64,000 nucleotides of DNA from Poa pratensis (lineage: Eukaryota; Streptophyta; Magnoliopsida; Poales; Poaceae), in contig CAMZMU010000027.1 in NCBI GenBank assembly GCA_947311845.1, positions 29,836,125 through 29,900,124 on the forward strand, read 5' to 3'. Within the stretch, counting starts at the first letter, position 1. Each line of letters begins with the position of its first letter. The notes under the pieces are model-generated. The model saw nothing but the letters and a program-made list of their open reading frames with translations, was not told where the DNA came from and ran no database searches. This document shows positions 11,309-22,033 of this stretch, piece after piece. Both the position numbers and the translations under genes were made by a program.

Positions 11309-12903
11309 TGATGACGTGAAAGACACACGTTCGTTGGGAACCCCAAGAGGAAGGTATGATGAGTGCAGCAGCAAGTTTTCCCTCAGTATGAAACCAAGGT
11401 TTATCGAACCAGTAGGAAGTCGGCGATGCTCTGAAGGTGTTGGTGAAGGAGTGTAGTGCGGCGCAACACCAGGGATTCCGGTGCCAACGTGGAACCTGCA
11501 CAACACAATCAAACTACTTTGCCCCAACGAAACAGTGAGGTTGTCAATCTCACCGGCTTGCTGAAAACAAAGGATTAGGCGTATAGTGTGGAAAATGATG
11601 TTTGCTTGCAGAGAATGAAAAAGAACAATGATTGCAGTAGGTTGTATTTCAGATGTAAAAGAATGGACCGGGGTCCACAGTTCACTAGTGGTGTCTCTCC
11701 ATAATAAAATACTAACATGCTGGGTAAACAAATTACAGTTGGGCAATTGACAAATAGAGAGGGCATAACAATGCACATACATATCATGATGATCACTATG
11801 AGATTTATTTGGGCATTACGACAAAGTACACAGACCGCCATCCAGCATGCATCTGTGTCTAAATAGTCCACCTTCAGGTTAGCATCCGCACCCCTTCCAG
11901 TATTAAGTTGCAAGCAACAGACAATTGCATTAAGTATGGTGCATAATGTAAACAACACTAATATCCTTAGACAAAGCATTGTGTTTTACCCCTAGTAGCA
12001 ACAGCACATCCACAACCTTAGAACTTTCTGTCACTGTCCCAGATTAAATGGAGGCATGAACCCACTATCTAGCATAAATACTCCCTCTTGGAGTTACAAG
12101 CATAAACTTGGCCAAAGCCTACACTAATAACGGAGAGCATGCAAGATCATAAACAACACATATATGATAGATCAATAATCAACTTGACATAGTATTCAAT
12201 ATCCATCGGATCCCAACAAACACAACATGTAGCATTACAATAAGATGATCTTGATCATGATAGGCAGCTCACAAGATCTAAACATGATGGCACAAAAGGA
12301 GAAGACAACCATCTAGCTACTGTATGGACCCGTAGTCCAGGGATGAACTACTCACGCATCACTCGGAGGCAGGCATGGCGATGTAGAGCCCTCCGGTGAT
12401 GATTCCCCTCTCCGGCAGGGTGCCGGAGGAGAACTTCTGAACCCCCCGAGTTAGGGTTGACGGCGGCGGCGGCAGCGGATGTTTTCTGGAATAATGGCTC
12501 GGTGTTTTAGGGTTTTCGCGTCTGGAGGAATAAATAGGCGAAGGGGCGACGTCGGTGGAGGCGCGGGGCCCGCTCCCCATAGGGTGGCGCGGCAGGGGGC
12601 CCACCCGCGCCGCCATGTGGGAGGGCGCCCTGCTGCCCCCCTTCGTCTCCTCTTCGGACTTCTGGAACGTGTCGGGAAAAATAGGCATCTGGGATTTTGT
12701 TTCGTCGATTCCGAGAATATTTCCAGAACAGCTTTTCTGAAACCAAAAACAGCAGAAAACAGGAACTGTCACTGTGGCATCTTGTTAATAGGTTACTCCC
12801 AGAAAATGCATAAAAATGCTATGAAGTGTGAATAAAACATGTAGCTATTGGTATAAAACTAGCATGGAACACAAGAAATTATAGATACGTTGGAGACGTA
12901 TCA
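11309..12903 (-). repeat. 5' LTR of the first gypsy-type element
   Basis: 1595 bp. On the minus strand it begins TGATACGTCTCCAACG and ends CA at 11309. An AT-rich CCTATTTATTCC stretch near 12525-12537 on the minus strand is a candidate TATA region for the element's own transcript. Confidence 0.92.
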
Positions 12904-12908
12904 GGGCC

Positions 12909-13441
12909 ATTGTTGGGACATGATCAAGGGTTGTCCAAAATGGCAAGAGAGCTACAACGCCATGAAGAAAGGGGGCCTTGAAGGCTTGAAGTAGAGAGCC
13001 AACGATGACCCCAATGATGATGTGAATCCCGGCCAAATCTCGGCTGGCCGGGCTGTGCGGCCGAGAGGACACAAGTCTTCGGCGCAAGACGTGAAGCGTG
13101 AGGCGGCACAAGCACAATTGGTGGAGACCTTGAAGACGTTGATCGCCGGCAAGGAAGAGTCCACCGCCGCTAGGTACGTGGAGAAACGCAAGGACAATGA
13201 GGAAGCCATGGCAAGGTATGTGGATATGACAAGGAAGAAGCTCGAGATCGAGCAAGAGAAGGTCAAGGCCGAGGAGACCCGGCTCAAGCTTGAGGCCAAG
13301 GCGGAGGAGAATCGTGTGAGGCTTGCGTTGCTCGCCGAAGAGAACCGGACCATGATGGCCGACTTGACCATCATGGACCCGGAGCAAAGTGCATGGATTC
13401 TCAAGAAGCAAAAGATGATCCGTGAGCGCGAGGACATGTGA
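12909..13441 (+). pseudogene. 3' part of the Harbinger Myb-like accessory gene
   Basis: Directly after the gypsy insertion the frame resumes with HCWDMIKGCPKWQESYNAMKK, the continuation expected after the block ending at 4634. A stop occurs near 12991. The C-terminal part (13022-13441) is highly charged and predicted helical: AARYVEKRKDNEEAMARYVD, then repeated Glu-Glu-x-x-Arg patterns, ending REREDM and a stop. This matches the NAM-associated C-terminal domain that accompanies the Myb-like domain in plant Harbinger elements. The long Glu/Lys/Arg helix suggests a coiled coil. Confidence 0.8.
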
Positions 13442-13713
13442 TGTCCTATTATTTTCTATTTATTATGTGTTAAACAATTTAAATTTTGAACAATTTCTAT
13501 TTTGAACTATTTAGATTTCGAACTATTTGGATTCCGGCCAATTTGAGTCTTTTGAATGTTCCAATATTTTTTGTTGACCCTTTTTGCACCATGCCGTTGG
13601 GGCACCCCACCCCAAACGGACAAAAGTCTAAAATGTGTCCGCTGTCCGCCCCAAACGGACCAAATCAGACACATTGGGATGTCCGTTTGCTCCACCCGTT
13701 GGAGGTGCCCTAA

Positions 13714-14557
13714 GTGCACGTGGAGCTAGATTGCAACCGAGGTGTCGTCGCCGCCCGTCGGGGATAGCTGGGCCACATGGAACGTGTGATCTCTTCGGTG
13801 GTGGACGATGTCGTGTCCTTCAAACAAGTGTAGGGATCGATTAGACCAGGATGATTTAATAGGGTGTGAACGACAGGTTCAAATAGGATGTGAACGACAT
13901 GGGTTTCGATTTCGAGATTCCGTTTGCAAACTCAAAATTTGAAATGGATATTTTCCCCGTCGCCTGCAGCCCTGCACGGGGCCGAAACGGCGAAACCCAT
14001 CAACAACAACAAGGTGGCGCAGTGCGGGTGTCAAATCAGCAGTAGGATGACAAGGAGATGATGAGGCAGGAGTAAGGAAGTGAGTATGCAAGCAGATCTT
14101 GTGCTTGTACTTCACGTTACCTACGTAGGTCCTCACTCACTCCGGCGCAGTACATGCAAGCCACGCTACACGTCAATCAGGTGCTGCCACCGCAGTGGAG
14201 GCTGTACCACGCGTCTGGTCTCAGAGCTCAGAGGGTGCAGACTCCATGGACGCTGCCGAGCTTTGTGCTTTGAATGGCTACTGGTGGCGTACGTACAATG
14301 GAGGGGACGGTGATCTGCCAATCTCCTTAAAGGGAGAAGGAACCAAACAGATACGTACAATGGTCATGCATCCATCACTCGCCTCGCCTCGGCTGAAAAA
14401 GAGGTAAAGGCAACGGGTGCAGTTGAACTGACCTCAGTGTCGTAGAGAGCTCGGAGTATGATTCCGTCTATGATTCTATGGTCTCTCCTCTCTCTCTGCC
14501 GCTGGAGCAGTACTACCGCTAGTGGTAGGAGTAGTTCTCTTCTCTACGTACGTACTC
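13714..14557. other. unassigned intergenic sequence
   Basis: Moderate GC with several CGTACGTA and TGCATG motifs and short frames on both strands without domains. It may be low-copy sequence. It ends at the ATT target site of the CACTA element. Confidence 0.55.
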
Positions 14558-14560
14558 ATT

Positions 14561-14830
14561 CACTAGTGGAAATAGGGGCTTTGGTGGAGAGGGGTGTTGG
14601 GCTCTAGTCCCGGACGTGGTTCGATCCCGGACTAGAGGAGGGAACTAGTACCGGGCCGGCTGCTCCGACGCTGCGCAGGTCGGGTCCCGGGTTGTAGGGC
14701 ACCTCTAGTTCCGGGCCGTGATACCACCCGGGACCGAGGCAGTCAGCGGCAGGGTGGAGACAGGAGGGTGGACCTTTCGTCCCGGGCCGTGGTACAGCCC
14801 GGGACTAGAGGTCCCGCTATATCATCTCCC
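14561..14830 (+). repeat. left terminal and subterminal repeats of the CACTA element
   Basis: Contains the terminal repeat and motifs such as CTCTAGTCCCGG (14610), GGACTAGAGG (14629), CTAGTACCGGGCCGG (14645) and GGGACTAGAGGTCCC (14802), in alternating orientation. In En/Spm such subterminal motifs bind the TNPA-type protein. Confidence 0.8.
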
Positions 14831-15426
14831 ACCCCGGGCCAGCCACCATTTTGAACTCTCAAGATCATCTCCATTGTTTCCTCTCTCAAGCTCAAGTGTA
14901 GCCCCATTTTTTTCCAAGATTTGTCAAGATAGACGGCACCCATCTCTCCAAGGGTTAGCAACACTTGATCCTTTCACCCGGCGGCCGAATTTTAGCCATT
15001 TCCATACAAGTTTAGCTCATTTCATTTTTATAGTGCTACCTAGGTGTTTGATGAAATGCCTAACTAGGTAGTTCATTTTTTTATGTATTTTGAGCTCAAA
15101 TTAATTTATTATTTGTGGATTTTAGTGTCGTCTCGGTCCTCACCGCCGTCGATAGCCCCCGCCATCCCGTGACCGGCACCACCTCGGTGAGCCTCTTCTT
15201 TTATCTGTTATTTTACAAAATTACTTGTATGATTTGATTGCATAATTATTTTTCTTGTATAATTTTCTTATGTTTTTTATGTATAGTGTCATGGTTTTGA
15301 TATCCGTCCCCGTCGTCCCTCGTCCGGTCTATGATTCGGATGTGGTATATTTTTATCACTATTTATTTTGTTTCGTGTTTATAACAATCATGCCGACCAA
15401 ATTGACATAGATATATTTTTATTTAG

Positions 15427-15777
15427 GAGGTAGTTGAACCGGAAATTCCAGCCGACCCTATTGTAGAGTTTTTTATAAAAGAAAACAACGATTTGAAAGC
15501 AAAATTGAAGATAAGTGAAGATCTTCGTCTCCAATGCCTAGAAGAGAAGATGGTATTGGACTTGAAGATTGCCGACATCGTTGATGCTCACGGGGTCGAG
15601 CTTACCGACGTCGTCGCTGTTCACGAGATGAAGATGGATGCAATGCGCTTGAAGCTTAGAAAGATTAGAAAATATGTCATTAGTCAAGAGGCTTGGTATC
15701 ATTATGCTGTTGGTTCAATAGTTACCTTAGTTGCGATTCTGATCGCATTTGTTGTTGGATTTAAATTCTTTAGATAG
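15427..15777 (+). CDS. short CACTA-borne frame ending in one membrane segment
   Basis: The frame begins after a likely splice acceptor (TTATTTAG at 15426) with EVVEPEIPADPIVEFF. A charged, helical middle follows (KISEDLRLQCLEEKMVL), and a single hydrophobic segment lies at the C-terminus (YAVGSIVTLVAILIAFVVGF) before a Lys-Phe-Phe-Arg tail. Two small upstream exons are likely (about 15127-15187 and 15289-15345). A similar short protein upstream of TNP2 is something I recall from grass CACTA elements, but its role is unknown to me. The tail anchor and coiled-coil pattern are inferred by eye. Confidence 0.55.
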   Translation, partial: EVVEPEIPADPIVEFFIKENNDLKAKLKISEDLRLQCLEEKMVLDLKIADIVDAHGVELTDVVAVHEMKMDAMRLKLRKIRKYVISQEAWYHYAVGSIVTLVAILIAFVVGFKFFR

Positions 15778-15936
15778 TTGTATTCTAGTTTCAATTAATT
15801 TATGTTTTATGAGAACTATGTATTACATTTGGTCACTACTATACTTTGGTTTTAATGTGATGAACTTGTATTAATGAATATGATATGTTTCCTATTATGT
15901 TGGTTTATCGTAATGGGTTTTAGCGGTGATTTGCAG

Positions 15937-18900
15937 ATGAGTCATCCGTGGATGTACGCTGACCGACGCTCTAAAGAGTACATGGATGGCGTGCAATCTT
16001 TTCTCAATGTGGCTAAGGATAACAAGGGGCCCAATGGTTTTATGTGTTGTCCATGCAAGAAATGTCGGAATGAGAAGGATTACCCTAACACAGACAGAAT
16101 TCACCTCCACCTGATAACTTCTGGTTTCATGCCCGGCTATAATTGTTGGACCAAGCACGGAGAAAAAGGGGTTATGATGGAAGATAACGAAGAAGAAGAG
16201 AACGATGACAACTACATGTACCCTGAATATGTTGGTAACCCAACAGGGGAAGCTGATGATGAACCAGATGATCCCATCATACATGATGATTTACGTGGGG
16301 TCATCGTTGATGCACATACCCTAGCAGAAACTACACTTGAGAAGTTGAAGTTGGAGCGCATGTTAGAGGATCACAAAACAAAGTTGTACCCAACTTGCGA
16401 AGATGGCAACACAAAGCTCGGTACCACACTGGAATTATTGCAATGGAAGGCAGCGAATGGTTTATCTGACAAGGGATTTGGGAGTTTACTGAAAATAGTG
16501 AAGGACAAGCTGCCGGCTGGTAACGAATTGCCCGAGAGTGCGTATGAAGCAAAGAAGATTATCTGCCCTCTAGGATTAGATGTGCAGAAGATACATGCAT
16601 GCATTAATGACTGCATCCTCTACCGCGGTGAGAAGTATGAGAATTTGAATGAATGCCCGGTATGCGGTGCATTGCGGTATAAGATCAGAGCAGATGACCC
16701 TGGCGATGTTGAGGGCATGCCCGCCAGGAAGAAGGTTCCTGCCAAGGTTATGTGGTACGCTCCTATAATACCACGGTTGAAACGTTTGTTCAGAAACAAA
16801 GAGCATGCCAAGTTGTTGCGATGGCACAAAGAAGACCGCAAGAGCGACGAGATGTTGAGACACCCGGCTGATGGGTCGCAGTGGAGAAAAATCGATACAG
16901 AGTACAAGGAATTTGCACGTGACCCAAGGAACTTAAGGTTTGGTCTTAGCACGGATGGCTTTAATCCTTTTGGGGAGCAGAGTAGCAGTCATAGCACCTG
17001 GCCTGTGACTCTATGTATCTATAACCTTCCTCCTTGGTTGTGCATGAAGCGGAAGTTCATTATGATGCCAGTGCTCATCCAAGGCCCGAAGCAACCCGGT
17101 AACAACATTGATGTCTACCTGAGGCCATTAGTTGATGAACTTTTACAGTTGTGGCGTGATGAAGGGGTACCTGTGTGGGATGAGTACAAACAAGCGGAAT
17201 TTAACCTACGAGGGTTGTTGTTTGTAACCATCAATGATTGGCCTGCTCTTAGTAACATTTCAGGACAGTCGAACAAGGGATACAATGCATGCACACACTG
17301 TTTAGATAGCACTGAAAGTATATATGTAGGTAACAAGAATGTGTACCCGGGTCATCGTCGATTTCTTACAACTCAGCATCCCCTAAGAAAGAAAAGCAAG
17401 CAGCAGCATTTCAAAGGTGAGGAAGATCGCCGGCCGAAGCCACCCCTCCAAAGTGGTGAAGATATATATGATGCGGTCAAGGATTTAGATGTAATCTTTG
17501 GAAAGGGTCCTGGCGGACAGTCTGTTCCGAATGACGCTAACAACCACGTTCCCCTGTGGAAGAAGAAGTCTATATTTTGGGAACTACCCTATTGGAAAAT
17601 CCTAAAGGTCCGCTCTGCAATCGACGTGATGCACGTGACGAAGAATGTTTGCGTGAACCTGCTAGGCTTCTTGGGCGTGTATGGGAAGGCAAAAGATACT
17701 CCGAAGCACGAGAGGACCAGCAACTTTTGAAAGACCCAAAGAACCTGCATCCAATGAGGACGGATAAAGGACGTCTACGTCCTGCTAGCTACGTTCTTAC
17801 CAAAGAAGAGAAGGAGATATTTTTTGAAGTCCTGAGCAGTATGAAGGTCCCGTCTGGCTTCTCGTCGAATATAAAGGGAATAATAAATATGGCAGAGAAA
17901 AAGTTCCAGAACCTAAAGTCTCATGACTGCCACGTGCTGATGACTCAACTGCTTCCGGTTGCATTGCGGGGGCTTCTACCGGAAAATGTTCGAGTATCCA
18001 TTGTTCAGCTATGTGCGTTCCTCAATGCAATTTCGCAGAAGTCAATCAGCCCAACCACTCTATTAAGGTTACAGAAGGATGTGGCTCAATGTCTCGTTAG
18101 TTTTGAGTTGGTGTTCCCACCATCCTTCTTCACTATTATGACACATCTCCTAGTACCTGGTCGACGAGATTCACATTCTGGGTCCTGTATTTCTACACAA
18201 TATGTTCCCCTTTGAGAGGTTCATGGGAGTGTTGAAGAAGTATGTTCATAACCGTGCTAGGCCAGAAGGAAGCATCTCCAAAGGGTATGGAACAGAGGAG
18301 GTCATTGAGTTTTGTGTTGACTTTATTCCCGGCATTAAGTCGATTGGTCTTCCTGAATCGCGACATGAGGGGAGACTAAGTGGAGAAGGCACTCTAGGAA
18401 AGAAATCATACATATGCAGGGACGGGTATTCTTTCACAAAAGCACACTACACAGTTCTGCATAATTCCACTTTGGTGGCTCCGTATATCCAGATGCACAA
18501 GGATATTGTACGCTCTAACAACCCGGGGATGGATGACTCCGCCATTGCAAAGGAACACATGGAGAATTTTGGCGGTTGGTTGGAAACGCATCTGAACAAC
18601 AACAACACAGTCTCAGATGAGCTGTTCTTGTTGTCTAAGGGGCCATCTTCGACTATTTGGACTTTCCAAGGGTATGAGATAAACGGGAATACATTTTACA
18701 CGAACGCCCAAGATAAAAAGAGCACCAACCAAAATAGTGGTGTCCGCTTTGATGATAAGAGCACGAATGAGGCCACGGTCACATATTATGGTTGCATAGA
18801 GCAGATATGGGAACTTGACTATGGACCTTCTTTGAAGGTCCCTTTGTTCTGGTGCAAATGGTTCAACCTGAGAGGCGGCGGGGTAAAGGAAGACCCATTG

Positions 18901-19287
18901 TACGGAATGACTACAGTGGATCTCACGAATGTTGCGTACGACAACGAACCATTCGTTCTAGCCAAGGATGTGGCTCAGGTTTTCTATGTGAAGGACATGT
19001 CTACCAAGCCAAAAAAAAGAAAAGATAAGGAAGTGAATACATCAGCCGATGAGCCAAAGCGCCACATAGTTCTTTCAGGGAAAAGAACCATCGTGGGAGT
19101 GGAGGACAAGACAGACATGTCAGAAGATTACGACAAGTTTCATGAAATTCCGCCCTTCAAAGTGACCACTGACCCAAGTCTCAAGTTATATGCAGACCCT
19201 TGTCCATGGTTACGGAGCGATCAGAAGAAAGGGTCTCACAAAAAGAAAAAGCGAAGACTAAATAGGGATGTTGTTCATGATGTGTAA
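15937..19287 (+). pseudogene. TNP2-type CACTA transposase, two frameshifts
   Basis: The start at ATG 15937 (MSHPWMYADRRSKEYMDGV) directly follows a CAG acceptor-like sequence and matches the usual N-terminus. Domains in order: transposase-associated zinc-binding domain with CCPCKKC (about 15940-16170); TNP2 transposase core with STDGFNPFG and INDWPALSN, which hold likely catalytic aspartates (about 16560-17700); DUF4218-like block (17780-18160); DUF4216-like block ending FVLAKDVAQVFYVKD (18780-18995); basic tail. The reading frame changes near 17704 (one base lost) and back near 18159 (one base gained). The whole protein would be about 1100 residues. The transposase cuts the element ends. The C-terminal 100 bp and 3' flank are duplicated at 20804. 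Confidence 0.9.
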
Positions 19288-19486
19288 TAATTTATTAAAC
19301 TTTTATATAATTTATAGTCTGGAGGACAAGACAGACATGTCAATGAAATCAAGCGTATGGCGGTGGCGGAATGTAGTACTTAATTTATAAATTTTTGATG
19401 TAGCATCAAACTTTGTGATGTGAAATGATCAAAAGATATAAAAAAAGTAAGAAACCAGAAAATTAAAAAAAATTAACCTCTAGTAC
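19187..19486 (+). repeat. duplicated transposase 3' end, copy 1
   Basis: From TATATGCAGACCCTTGTCC to CTCTAGTAC. The same sequence recurs at 20804-21196 with about 90 extra bases in the AT-rich part. This copy holds the true transposase C-terminus. Confidence 0.9.
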
Positions 19487-19498
19487 ATTATTACACAT

Positions 19499-19534
19499 GA
19501 TCCAACGTCTCACAAGCGCTTGAAAGAAACACAC
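19499..19534 (+). repeat. 36-bp inverted repeat, left arm
   Basis: Perfect reverse complement of 20249-20284. The arms include CTCACAAGCGCTTGAAAG. They enclose the antisense frame at 19599-20066. The shorter motif GTTGGATCAG or its complement recurs just beyond both arms. Confidence 0.9.
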
Positions 19535-19598
19535 CCCTGATCCAACATCACCAACATTATTCTACATAAACAGACTTGCTGGCTCGAAGGCCGTAGGA

Positions 19599-20066
19599 TT
19601 AGGGGGAACGGCGGGAGGAGCCAGCCCCGTGGGCGGCCGCCCGGTTCTCGCGCGCACGTTTGCGGCGGAGGGCAAGATCCATGGAGGATGAGTCTTTCAG
19701 CGCCCAATCCAGCTCGGAAGCCTCCTTCGCCTTGAGCTGGTAGGAAGTCTTTGCTCGCTGGACAGGGTAGTCGCGGACAGACTGGAAGGAGGCTGCCATG
19801 GCCTCCTGTATCTGCAACCCACAACCCTCTTCCCCGTCGTCGCTCCAGTCGAAGTCATCGTCCTCCTCCTCCGCGGGAGGAGCGGCGGCGCCTGGTGGAG
19901 GTGCGGCGGCACCTGGTGGAGCAGGAGGCCGGTAGCTGGGCATTCCTCTCCACGCCGGGCTCGTGGGCATACGGAGGGATAGGCTCCCGCGGTTGTGCCC
20001 AAGCGCGCTCTGCCGAGCACGCTCGACCTCGTCCAGAAGGCGCTGCGGCGGGCGTGGCGGATCCAT
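19599..20066 (-). CDS. antisense frame inside the CACTA element, 155 residues, unknown function
   Basis: ATG at 20066, stop at 19599, in one open frame. The N-terminus is MDPPRPPQRLLDEVERARQ, then a Pro/Ala-rich segment, an acidic patch (EEEDDDFDWSDDGEE), and a basic tail with KRARENRAAAHGAG. The start follows a TATATA stretch (20129-20135 on the plus strand) within range for a promoter. GC is far higher than in the flanking transposase gene. I recall similar uncharacterised proteins annotated many times in wheat, consistent with a CACTA-borne frame. It could be a captured gene fragment. No enzymatic motif is seen. Confidence 0.55.
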   Translation of the reverse strand: MDPPRPPQRLLDEVERARQSALGHNRGSLSLRMPTSPAWRGMPSYRPPAPPGAAAPPPGAAAPPAEEEDDDFDWSDDGEEGCGLQIQEAMAASFQSVRDYPVQRAKTSYQLKAKEASELDWALKDSSSMDLALRRKRARENRAAAHGAGSSRRSP

Positions 20067-20248
20067 CTCGTGGAGACGATGCGTTCGTGGCTAGGAATGT
20101 TGGATTAGGGTTTACCCCGTCGGCGACAATATATAAAGACCTACAGGGCAGCGCTGGGGGAGGACACGTGCCCAGGGCAACGCTGGGGGAGGACACGTGT
20201 CGTGACCGCAAAGCCCGCCTTTAGTCCCGGTTGGTAAGCACACGGATC

Positions 20249-20284
20249 GTGTGTTTCTTTCAAGCGCTTGTGAGACGTTGGATC
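20249..20284 (+). repeat. 36-bp inverted repeat, right arm
   Basis: Reverse complement of 19499-19534, at the 5' side of the antisense frame. It is followed by a second partial copy of the same motif (GGATCAGGGGTGTGTTTCTT at 20279-20298). Confidence 0.9.
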
Positions 20285-20440
20285 AGGGGTGTGTTTCTTT
20301 TGAGGGATTGTGAGCTGTTGGATCAGCAGTATCACGACCACTTCATGAGCCACATGACCCGGTTGGTGTTACCAACCGGGACTAAAGAAGCACACGTACC
20401 CTATATATAGCCCCCCTCCTCAGACAGGTTACTCACACAC

Positions 20441-20793
20441 AAAACATTCCAGCGTCACTCGGAGAGGCATCTTTGGGCAACCAGCGGCAAGACGTCTCTG
20501 ATGACCTGCGACCGTTCCAAACGGTTGCAGATCATCAGAGATGTGTTGCCGAACGTTGTAGATCATCAGAGATGTCTTGCCGCTGCTTGGATCGAAGTGG
20601 CGCTCAAACACAAAACATTCCAGCGTCACTCGGAAAGGCATCTTTGGGCAACCAGCGGCAAGACGTCTCTGATGACCTGCGACCATTCCAAACGGTTGCA
20701 GATCATCAAAGATGTCTTGCGGCCGGTTGTAGATCATCAGAGACGTCTTACCGCTGCTTGGATCGAAGTGGTGCTCAAACACAAAACATTCGG
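20441..20793 (+). repeat. 171-bp tandem repeat, two full units and a short third
   Basis: Units begin AAAACATTC at 20441, 20612 and 20783, a constant spacing of 171 bases. Each unit contains several short dyads built from GATCATCAGAGATGTCTTGC and related sequence. 171 is divisible by three, so open frames run across both units on each strand, but no domain is recognised. Confidence 0.9.
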
Positions 20794-20803
20794 GTTCCCT
20801 AGC

Positions 20804-21196
20804 TATATGCAGACCCTTGTCCATGGTTACGGATCGATCAGAAGAAAGGGTCTCACAAAAAGAAAAAGCGAAAACTAAATAGGGATGTTGTTCATGATGT
20901 GTAATAATTTATTAAACTTTTATATAATTTATAGTCTGGAGGACAAAACAGACATGTAAATGAAATCAAGCGTATGGCGGTGGCGGAATGTAGTACTTAA
21001 TTTATAAATTTTTGAATTGATTTTAAATTAAGCGTATGTAGTACTTAATTTAAAACCAAGCGCATGTGATACTTCATTTTAAACCAAAACAGAAAACAGG
21101 AAAATGAAAGCAATTTTTACTTAATTTAGACAAGTAAATCAAAAGATATAAAAAAAGTAAGAAACCTGAAAATTAAAAAAAATTAACCTCTAGTAC
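20804..21196 (+). repeat. duplicated transposase 3' end, copy 2
   Basis: Repeats 19187-19486. It still spells the transposase C-terminal residues (YADPCPWLR, then a Lys-rich tail and stop) without the rest of the gene. About 90 extra AT-rich bases lie near 21018-21140. Confidence 0.9.
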
Positions 21197-21328
21197 CGGG
21201 CCGTCTGACCACCCGGTACTACAGGTCCACTGGGCTTGGCGCGCAAATTTTCGCGGCCCTGGGGGACCTCTAGTACCGGGTGGTAACACGGCCCGGTACT
21301 AGAGGCCTTTTTGGTGCTATTTCTAGTG
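21187..21328 (+). repeat. internal CACTA-like right terminus
   Basis: Subterminal motifs (CTCTAGTACCGGGCCG, GGTACTAGAGGCC) lead to CTATTTCTAGTG at 21317-21328. Its reverse complement begins CACTAGAAATAGCACC, close to the real ends CACTAGTGGAAATAGG. The following GCT does not match ATT at 14558, so this is not the partner of the left end as the element now stands. It looks like a leftover end from an earlier arrangement. Confidence 0.6.
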
Positions 21329-22033
21329 GCTCGGGCCGAAAATTTGCCCAAGTCCAGCAAATCGACGCTCCGCCTCCGGGCTCCAGAAGACGCCGCCCCC
21401 TGCGCCGCCAGGCTGCCGGATTTCGTCCCGCGCCGCTGCCTCCCTCACCGTGGGTCGCCGTCCTGCTCCTGCTCCGGGCGCGGCCGTCCCCGCTCTTCCC
21501 CGAGCAAGATCATCGTCCCCGAGCAAGCAAAGCTCGCCCCCGACCCACACGGTGAGCTCGTCCCCCCCGACCAACTACTCTCTCCCTCTCTCAGATCTAG
21601 CGCGCGGCGGCGGCGGCGGACCCTAACCACGGGGCCGGCGCCGGAGTTGGCAAACAAGAACACATTTTTAGGGCCTAAAGGGGCCGATTTCATTATAGTT
21701 ATAGGCCAGAACCGGCCGATTACATTTGGGGGGGGGGAGGCCATTGATAAGGCCATTACATTGGAGGGGGGAGGGTCGCCGGTGCCGGTGCCGCCTAGTC
21801 GTCGAGGATGTAGAAGGGCGGCGGGGTCCAGAGATGCTCCGGTGGCGCCTGCTGCTGCGGTGGCGCCTCCTCCTGCTCCGGTGGCGCCTCCTGCTCCCAG
21901 CTCCCGCGGTAAAGACCCAGGACTGGCCAACGAGGCCGGTGGGCAGAGGAGGCGGCGGCGGAAGGTCCTGCTCCTGCTCCTGCTCGCGTTCCATGGCGTA
22001 GTGCCACGGCTCGACCTCGTCCGGGTCGTACTC
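21329..22033. other. GC-rich spacer inside the CACTA element
   Basis: Very GC-rich with CGG/CCG runs and long open frames in several phases on both strands, which is expected by chance at this composition. A G run at 21730-21738. No domain is recognised. Confidence 0.6.

Larger units (their letters stand above)
4635..12903 (-). mobile_element. gypsy-type LTR retrotransposon encoding gag and protease only
   Basis: Two long terminal repeats (4635-6222 and 11309-12903) enclose a 5.1-kb interior. The element lies on the minus strand: its 5' LTR is the right-hand copy, beginning TGATACGTCTCCAACGTATC when read in reverse. A primer-binding site and a polypurine tract sit at the expected borders. 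The interior encodes gag and an aspartic protease in broken frames, then about 2.8 kb without coding sequence. There is no reverse transcriptase, RNase H or integrase, so it would need enzymes from a related element. The two LTRs differ by only a few small changes by eye, suggesting a recent insertion. Confidence 0.92.
3418..13710 (+). mobile_element. PIF/Harbinger-type DNA transposon interrupted by a gypsy-type element
   Basis: The left end GGGCACCTCCAACGGG matches the reverse complement of the right end exactly for 16 bases. A shared CAAACGGAC follows after a short divergent spacer. TAA triplets (3415-3417 and 13711-13713) flank the element, the duplication typical of PIF/Harbinger. Without the nested retrotransposon the element is about 2.0 kb. 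It carries one gene, the Myb/SANT-like accessory gene usual in this superfamily, and no DDE transposase, so it is non-autonomous. Confidence 0.9.

Noticed and set aside
20441..20793. CRISPR-like array
   Set aside because: Only two units, without spacers, in a plant transposon. It is an ordinary tandem repeat.
14561..21328. A 6.8-kb CACTA element ending at the internal terminus
   Set aside because: The flanking triplets differ (ATT against GCT), whereas 14561-27579 has matching ATT on both sides.
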